A DNA stretch of 64,000 nucleotides from Marchantia polymorpha subsp. ruderalis (Eukaryota > Streptophyta > Marchantiopsida > Marchantiales > Marchantiaceae). Each line of letters starts with the position of its first letter. Within the stretch, counting starts at the first letter, position 1. Below the pieces are notes generated by a model. It was not told the DNA's origin, searched no databases, and saw nothing but the letters and a program-made list of their open reading frames with translations. The stretch is from contig AP031351.1 of the NCBI GenBank assembly GCA_037833965.1, forward strand, positions 22,952,501 through 23,016,500, given 5' to 3'. The translations under genes and the position numbers were made by a program. Positions 56,301 through 64,000 of the stretch are shown piece by piece.

Positions 56301-58243
56301 AATGATGTTTTTATAGAGTAATTTTCACCTACATAGAAATGCTAATACACTGATATTTTCAATTTCAATATTCGAAACTATTGCTTACACACAAAGAAAT
56401 TAAAAGACAGCCATTCATCTAAGTTGAGACACATATATGATTTATCTCAGTGAGGGTACATCCAAACGGATACAACATCATTTCAATAATATTCTAAATT
56501 TTATGACAGTGAGGGTTACGACCAGTTCTCTTATAAACTAGTTAAACAAATCAAAATATATTAGATTTGAATCAACTCCTGATAATGTACCTCTTGATTC
56601 ATGTTTCATCAAATGTTGCTCTAATTATCTCAATGATAATTCTATGAAAAAAAATAGTTCACTTGGTGACTTTGTTGCCACTATATATTCATTGTGCATA
56701 GTGCATATTGCTATGCATCCCTGCCAGATTTCTTTTCTAACTAATGCATCCACCCACAATAATAAACACATATTAAAATTTCTCTGGTGTAGATACTTTA
56801 GTTTTTACTACGTTTTCAATAAAAATAAAAGGTTTTTTTTTTAAAAAAAACTCTTCTTCAACAATCACCTTAATGTTATAGTATTTCTTAAACTGAAAAT
56901 TGTCACGCCAATTGCAAATCCAAAAACGTTAATCATTGAATATAGGATCTTTGAAAAGATACTTTTATTCTTGATTATAAACAGAAATCAAAAATATTTT
57001 CATAAATAATTAATTATGTCTAAATTAAAATGATGTCAACAAATGTATGACAATTGATCATATACATTGCGGTAAGTCTAATTTCAATCTGAATTTATGT
57101 AGTAGATCAGGTTAATTCAACATACCACATACCTTTTTCAGAACATTTTCGTTCAGTCTTTGAGGAATAGCATTTTATTGTAGAAATAAATGATTGTAAG
57201 AGTAAAATTGGTACTTTATCCTTTGCAATTACTTCTAAACTCCGAAACAGTACATTTATCTGCACTTTATGTAGATCTATTTCAACTTGTGATCAATCTT
57301 TTTTTTTGCTTATAAATTTGGAAATTTCAAAAATTTCAAATGTTTTTTGAAAAAATTTACTCCACAAAAATTTTAATTAATTATAAAAAAATGTGATATT
57401 TTGGAATATAATTTCAACACATAAAAATATTGAAATTTATATTAAAAAATTTCAAAATCTCAAATTTTTATCATGATATTTGCTGAAAACACAATGTTCA
57501 TAATTTTAAATATTAACATTTTTTTCAAACTAATAAAAAATTCCTATTGCTTAAAAATATAGAATATTTTTTAATATTTTTTAAAAATAATTTATTGAAT
57601 ATTGGAGATACAATTTTTAAAAATAATTTACATGAAAAATTTTAAAATTTAGTTAATTAATTTCATCACTGACATTATTGTCTACGAGTATATATTTTTT
57701 TATTTTATTTTATATAATAAATTCATCATAATTACTATCACAAGAGCAATTAACTATCATTCAAATTATTATTTGAGATGATTTCATTTTATGAATATAT
57801 ATATTATACAGACATATTTCAAATTTATTTAAAATGTGAAACTATAATTATAAATCAAAATTTTAACGAATTAAGTCAAAAGTACCAAAAATAAAAATTT
57901 ATGTATTTAAATTAATTTTATTATTATTTTTAAAATAGTAGGATTTAAAATTTATAAATAAAATTACAATGTATATGTTAAAATTTTATTTGGTACTAAA
58001 CCGCTATTCAAAAAATTTTGTAATAAATGAAATTGTTGTGCAAATATTCAAGTGTTTGGTTGTACATAATTTTTTTGAGGTTTTCATGTGAGTATGTTAC
58101 TTGAAATATACCATCTTATATTTATTAGCTCTTTGAAACAATAACATATTAAAAATTTCTGGCAATTTTTATTTATTTTTTTTCTTCAAGTGAAGAAAAT
58201 TTTATTTTCTTCATTATATAGAAGTTTTCTTCATTTTTCTTCA

Positions 58244-58476
58244 TTTTTGGTACATTATGTTGAGTTTTGTACTTATCTTCACTTTTTTAAAAATAAATGA
58301 AAAAATTTTTAATTTTTATTTTCGTAAAAATTTAAGTTGTTCTTTCTGCGTATAACTAGATCATTTGCTTTTAAATTTTTCTTACTAATCATTTAAAAAC
58401 ATTTTCAATCATTAGATTGTATCACCGGTTTATCTATAGAGTATTATGTACAAAACCCAACATAATTTACCAAAAA
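58244..58476. repeat. Inverted repeat pair, 28 bp, 177-bp spacer
   Basis: The 28 bases at 58244-58271 (starting TTTTTGGTACATTATGTT) match the complement of 58449-58476 at 26 of 28 positions. This could be the ends of a small foldback element of 233 bp in the AT-rich block. Confidence 0.65.
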
Positions 58477-60901
58477 TTGATTCAATCAATAGTAAATTTC
58501 ACAGAAATATCAATTCAGACTAATCTTCTCTCAAAGATTTTTTTGGAAATATATACCTATATATCAACAATAATTGCTATATAACAACAATCTTATAGTC
58601 AATTTAAATCTTGTATATAATTTAGAGTATCAATTTGCACTAAAAATCACTTGAATTGAACTATATTTTACCTCAGCACAAAATACACATTGTACGTTTA
58701 CTGATGTTCAAATCATGTTGTTGAATAACCTTGTGATGTTCATGTAATCATTTGAAATCCACTCTCAAAATTGAATAAATTGTAATTACATCTTATACAG
58801 TTCTAATAAGATATTCAAGAAATATATTGTGAAAGTCATATTACTATTATAAACTCATTAATGTCTAGATGTATTGAATTTTTAATTTTTTTTTACATTT
58901 ATTTCTAATATTTTTCAAACGTAAAATCAACTGATTTTAGATTATATTTCTTAATTTTTTAATTACATATATCTGATAATTTATTTTTTTGGATTGGCAG
59001 AGTAAAAAATGAGATTACTAACAGAAATCCCTTAAAAAAATTTATTAGCTTTTGTTGTAATAACTTATGAGAAATTTTTTTTTATTAATTTAGCATGTAA
59101 CTATTATTTAAATAAGTTCCAAATGACGAATAAAATTTTTAACTTCGGTAAATAGTAAATTTTAAAACCTTCATCATCTAATCACCTGGATGTTAAAATA
59201 AAGATTTTATAAGATTAAATCTAAGAAATATACATGTTCAATAAAATATTAAATTTTTCTGTTACTTTCATTAGAATTTGAGCAATTTTTTAAAATCGGG
59301 ATTTTTTGATATTTAAGTGTTATTTTCAGCATTTGAAATTTTTACTTAACATTTTATTGTAGAGTTAAATTGACCCTATTGTACTATAACTTATCTTAAC
59401 TCTGATGTTTAAAAAAAATAGATTAAAAAAATTCTGCTTAAAAATCATTTTTTTACGAGTTTTTTGATTTGATGAATAATAAAAAAATAAAATAGTTGGC
59501 AGTTGAAATGTTGACTGCTTAGATATTTAGGATATCTTATTACAGATAAAAATAGGATGAAATTCTATATATTATTAATTTTACTAGAATATTAAAATTT
59601 AGTTAATATATTACTTAAATAGAAGTATGAAAATCACGTAGTTGGAACATATTGATTCATCTTAAAAATTAGCTATTATTTCAAGAGAAAATCTATAAAT
59701 CATTCACATATTATATTTGAAATCACTTATTTACACCATTATGATGTGCATTTTATTGATATATAGTATTATACTTGTAAACATTCAAGAAATTCCACAT
59801 ATATACATGATGAAAATCTTGGAACTTTTAGTTTTTTTTTTCTATTTAAATTTTCAAACAGTATTTGTTTCGTTTGAAGTGTTAGATAATTTTTACATTC
59901 AGAAATTAATGATTCAAATTACTAAAGATATGAATATTGGTAGAATTTAGGTTTGAGTAAAACTACCATAGGTAAATTTCACAATAAAATATTCAAGAAA
60001 AGAAGCCAAGAAAAAATACATCAAATGATAAACATTTGCAATCAATATCTCTGCTGTGTTATAAAAAGTGATGTATATGTAAAAATATCAATCTGCGGTG
60101 GTTGTTTTCTTTTCGAATTATTGGCTTGGATATTCAATGAATGATTGGCGTTGATACCTATTTGACTAACTGGGTCCAAAATTGAGAATAGAAGAAACCC
60201 CGAGTAAGGTCTAAGATTTCCAGTAAGATCTAAAGAAGATGTATAAACGGATTTGTAGATTTCTTTTTAAAAAAAGCATGATAAAATATAATTAACAGAT
60301 AAATATTTCAATTCAAAATTTATTTCCAAAAGAATTTATATTCAATCATATATTGAATAGTACTATCACCTCAATATAATGTTAAAGAGGTTTCCTGAAT
60401 ATTGGATTATTGGATAAAATTGTAAGCGATTCCAATGATACCTTGACTCACATTTCTAAGATGCACATATGTTTAACTATTAGATGTTTATGCATATGTA
60501 ATTATATTGTTAGATTTGTCCACGTAACACACCATATAAGTACATATTACGTATCTACATGGATAAAAGTAAATTTACAAACTGTAAGAGCATAAGAAGT
60601 CAAGTTCTATTTTAAAAACGAGGTGAATAGCTACACAATTGGACGCATGTCATATTTATGAGCGTTTTATGAAATTTTTGGAGTAAATTATTTGATGGAT
60701 CTCTTGGAAACATCTACAGTTTTGAAAGTACCCATCAGATTTCATTTTACCCTATGGGACCCAATTAGACTGTCTCCGTCACCTATGTTCTTACATCCTA
60801 ATGATTTGCTTTGTGTGGAGTGTCCAACTCTGTCAACCAGAGTATTTTCGCGACTCGTTCCGAGCCAAGTCCGAGAAATAGACCGGCACCATTAGTCCGA
60901 G

Positions 60902-61636
60902 TTAATCCGGATATGGTCTTGGCTGTACATCATGTTCTACTCGAAAATATTGGAACATCATCGAAGGTGGTGCTCCAAGGCCGTCGCTGGGTCCCATCGG
61001 GTAAAATGAAACCCGATGAGTCCCGTCAAACAATTTTCTCGAGATTTTTGTCATTGGAGTCAGTTTCAAGGAACGGGGCAAAAACCAAATTACGTTCAAA
61101 CGTTGAAATATTTTCCCATAGGAGCTAACAGGCAGAACGAAAAGAGTACAATCGAAACAACTTCCAGCCACGAAAAAGCAAGAACATAAGAATCGCCTGT
61201 CGCTGACGTCGTCTGAAAGTGCTGCTTCGACATACTTATGCTTTGCATTCTGAACATGCTTCACGGATGATACACATGTTGCATGTATCGAACTGTTGAT
61301 GCTGTATATAGAAACTGGATCCCACCCTCGAATGAATCTAAGTCCACCAGACGGGAGCTTTCTAATGTACGCTACCGTGAGATTTAAAGGCTTGTGTCTC
61401 TTCGTACGGCGTATCACAAAACGTATTGCTCTCCTATAGTAAAAGGCAGCGCCTACACACGTATGGAATACGTATGCGCACGTATAGTCAGACAACTTGA
61501 GATGTACCTGTGAGTTCCTGACACGTTTGCGTTGAACACTAGTCACATGTCTAACTTGAGTATGGTAAGTTGACTCTTCCGAAAGCAAATCAGCTGACAG
61601 GCTTGGATCCGCCGATACGGTCAAATTGAACACCAT
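60902..61636 (-). CDS. Hypothetical protein, 244 residues
   Basis: An uninterrupted frame from ATG 61636 to 60902. It is the longest frame outside the recognised genes that is not in a strongly GC-rich patch, so it is unlikely, but not impossible, by chance. The protein starts MVFNLTVSADPSLSADLLSE, has basic stretches (FVIRRTKRHK) and several Cys/Phe-rich segments. No signal peptide, clear membrane helix or family motif is seen. Neighbours give no clue. It may be one exon or a decayed element frame. Confidence 0.3.
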   Translation of the reverse strand: MVFNLTVSADPSLSADLLSEESTYHTQVRHVTSVQRKRVRNSQVHLKLSDYTCAYVFHTCVGAAFYYRRAIRFVIRRTKRHKPLNLTVAYIRKLPSGGLRFIRGWDPVSIYSINSSIHATCVSSVKHVQNAKHKYVEAALSDDVSDRRFLCSCFFVAGSCFDCTLFVLPVSSYGKIFQRLNVIWFLPRSLKLTPMTKISRKLFDGTHRVSFYPMGPSDGLGAPPSMMFQYFRVEHDVQPRPYPD

Positions 61637-64000
61637 TTCATCGATGTGCTGTTTGCAAGGAAGCTACAAGATTGCACCGAGGTCATCGGAATCATCTACC
61701 CCTACGTGTGATCATTTTCGACCATCAAAGGGTTTGACGATTCTCAACAATCCCAAATCATCCGACCCGCTTTTTATCTGAATTTGTCAATTTTATATTA
61801 TAAAATGTTGAAATCAAAACGTGCTGGTCTAGCAAATTATGTCCAGTTTCTTCTTTCAATGAATGTCTTTTTTCGTATCCACTTTCTGATTACTGAGCCA
61901 GTCTGTAAGGATGGCTACAAGCAACCCTCAGGATTATAGATCTGGGCACTTTTATCATAGTGATGTGCCTGCAAGCGAGGGCAATGATGGTCGACCTTTG
62001 ATGTCGTAAGATTTGCACCTCAGACGAAATTCTGATGTTGAGTGAGAGCTCGATATGAGAGGAAAATACAAAACTTGAGTTTCCCAGAAGCATGACGGGC
62101 ATGAAGCTCACTCACTCTTCGTATCTGCTCTCGGACGATTCACTTGTTCCAGCTGACGATGTGCCTTCAAGGTTAGTACACAGCTTTTGAATTTTTGTTG
62201 CGTTTCGTTTTACTGTTTGGTAGAGCCAGCTCGATGCTGTCGCTGTAGCTGACGCGACCAAAATCCCTTTCCCATACCGGATTTATTCCAGTACTTATCA
62301 ACCAGATGCACCGTAAAAAGAGAGGCTTTAAAAGAAAAGCAAATCATCTGAAGAAATCGGAGAAAGATATTTTCTTCGCAGCCATGCATTGCCCTTTCCG
62401 ATTAATCTAGAATTTCTGGGTCTGCAATCGACAAACACACGAGTGACTGAGCGGGAGAGAGAGAGAGAGTCCGTGATAAAGGACGTCGGGTCGCATGCCA
62501 GACAAATCTCGGCACATGAAGCTTGATGGAGAGCCTAAAAAATCACTCACTAGCTATAGCCCGAATGCTCACTCGATTCGCCCGTTACAGGTTCAGGTGC
62601 GGTCAATGCTCGGGGTGTATGTCCACAGCTCTGGCTTGGCTGCCTGCCTCATGGACCGCAATCGGACTGCAGCATAAAAAATGTTCGCTTTGCAGGGATT
62701 CGAGTGGAGGAGAGGATCGTCGTAAGAGAGTGGCGGGGAGAGACTGGGCCGTAGTAAACTCAGCGAGGATACCGTTTTTCGCATGCTGCGGTCATGGTTT
62801 CAACGAGTCAACTGAGAAGTTGAAACATTTTCCTCAACCTGCGCTCGTCGATGGCTCCGCGGGTGGGGCGGGAGGGCAGGGCTGGGCAGGGCCGGGGTGG
62901 AAAGCCGTGTGCGAGGAGGAACACGGAAACTCCACGTCGATGCGAGTTCATACGATGAGATCGACCAGAGCCGAGGACCGTGTCATCGAAACAGCTCACG
63001 CGGAGGCGAAAAAGGTGCCGTGGAATGTTTCAAACGCTCAGCTGCTGCGCCTTTTGGGGGCCACAATCGAACTGACCGCCCGTCGATCATCGATTCGCGA
63101 GGCAAGAAGACATCGGATCTGACTGCCTCGCGGCCCGACGCGAACAGTGGACGGATTCAGGTCCGATCAAGTCAGCCATAGGGGCTCGGATTCTGTAGTC
63201 CCGCTGGTTTCAACGAGCATGAGGCAGGCAGACGTGCGCGGTTGGCAGGGTCAGCCGGTTGACAATGAATCGGACGACTACACGACGAATCGCTCGCTCT
63301 GGGGGTGGGGTCGCAGTTGATTGAATCTCAGCTGCGTCCTGGATCAGAGCGGGATCCGTGGACAATCGAGGGTCAGTCATGCTGTTGCCGAGCAGCTTCC
63401 GTCCAGATGGTGCAACATCCGTCAAGTCCACGGTCTCCGATATGAATGTTCGATTCCAGCACCGGTCACGCGCGGAGTAACTGCGGTATGACCTCCAACA
63501 GCAATGATCAGAGGTGATCTCATCCCCGTAACCTTCCATGCCACGAGCATTTACTTTGATAATCTTTCGCACGAAAGCTGGATGAGAGCAGATTCCGTTC
63601 CCATCAACAACGACGACGGATCGGCGTGACTGGCGAAAATCCCCACCAGTGTGAGTTACTAACCGATGCAATCGTCTTCCAGATTGCACAAGGGTCGCGT
63701 TGCTTGTATATGGGCCGAGATTCTGCTGTAATCTTGCGCACGGCTCGGTTTACTCGGTGGGGACAGATTTGTAATGACGGAGATGAGATGGAACAGCCCA
63801 GAGACAAGTGGTGCACGAGCAAGGGTTCGGTAGATTTTATGAGTTGACGACCCGTAATGCATGAAGAGATATAGATGGTCTCGAACTTTCGATGTCGGAT
63901 TGCGCAAACGGCGACGCTTGGTCCCTCTCGCAGTCATCAACAGCCACCATTTGGATGTTGGATCGGCTGTGTCAAGGTGAGAAGATTTGCTATGAATCTC
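61637..64000. other. Terminal flank without a supportable gene
   Basis: From about 62.4 kb the DNA is GC-richer and has frames of 160-200 codons on both strands (62523-63122 +, 63210-63689 -) that lack motifs. A promoter island of a gene beyond the window is possible. Confidence 0.35.
62454..62469. repeat. (GA)8 microsatellite
   Basis: A short GA run at the start of the GC-richer terminal flank. Confidence 0.85.

Larger units (their letters stand above)
55671..60901. other. Extremely AT-rich block without genes
   Basis: From about 56.6 to 60.3 kb the sequence is dominated by A/T runs, and short hydrophobic frames (for example 59717-59950) are what such composition produces. No organellar gene, polymerase or transposase motif was recognised. 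Confidence 0.5.

Noticed and set aside
62523-63689. 199-codon + frame and 159-codon - frame
   Set aside because: GC-rich DNA with overlapping frames and no recognisable domain.
1-64000. CRISPR array or prokaryotic operon
   Set aside because: No regularly spaced short repeats with unique spacers; the genes are intron-bearing and eukaryotic.

Overview
This window looks like nuclear DNA of a land plant, most likely a non-seed plant such as a moss or liverwort. The reasons are intron-split genes with GT/AG borders, a plant-type mitochondrial intermediate peptidase with 17 coding exons, a plant-specific Ser/Pro-rich gene family, a nuclear tRNA-Arg, and CpG-rich promoter islands with GA/CT microsatellites separated by AT-rich DNA. 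A secreted spherulin-4-like protein in a plant context also points to a bryophyte-like lineage, but the species cannot be fixed from the sequence alone.

Layout. 0-3 kb: a short secreted spherulin-4 family gene (+ strand, 3 exons counting a leader exon) behind a tandemly duplicated TATA/leader/splice-donor cassette. 2.9-4.5 kb: broken HMG-box copies on the - strand. 4.6-6.3 kb: diverged tandem repeats rich in CCTTCGG, then a purine-rich minisatellite. 7.1-14.2 kb: two copies of a ~2.3-2.5 kb segment carrying a small secreted proline-rich protein gene (- strand). Between them lies a second, larger array of broken HMG-box copies; a third, decayed copy of part of the segment follows at about 14.9-15.5 kb. 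14.2-17.2 kb: no gene, but several short perfect hairpins. 17.3-29.1 kb: one very large - strand gene of six coding exons, predicted at 3143 residues, including one exon of 7.68 kb and a last exon ending in a CaaX box. 29.2-31.1 kb: its CpG-rich leader/promoter island. 31-47 kb: gene-poor, with an LRR-like exon relic, tRNA-Arg(TCT), microsatellites and a long perfect hairpin. 47.4-53.1 kb: the complete mitochondrial intermediate peptidase gene (- strand, 786 residues), with two candidate leader exons up to 54.2 kb. 55-64 kb: an aspartic-protease relic, a tRNA-like relic, a ~4 kb extremely AT-rich block, and one unexplained 244-codon ORF.

Only four gene types are well supported (spherulin-4-like, the proline-rich pair, the giant Ser/Pro-rich gene, MIP) plus the tRNA. 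They do not form an operon or an evident pathway. The most unusual part is the 3-14 kb interval, where amplified HMG-box pieces and a duplicated secreted-protein gene are interleaved. Exon borders were placed by hand from GT/AG signals, reading-frame continuity and remembered family motifs; no search was run.
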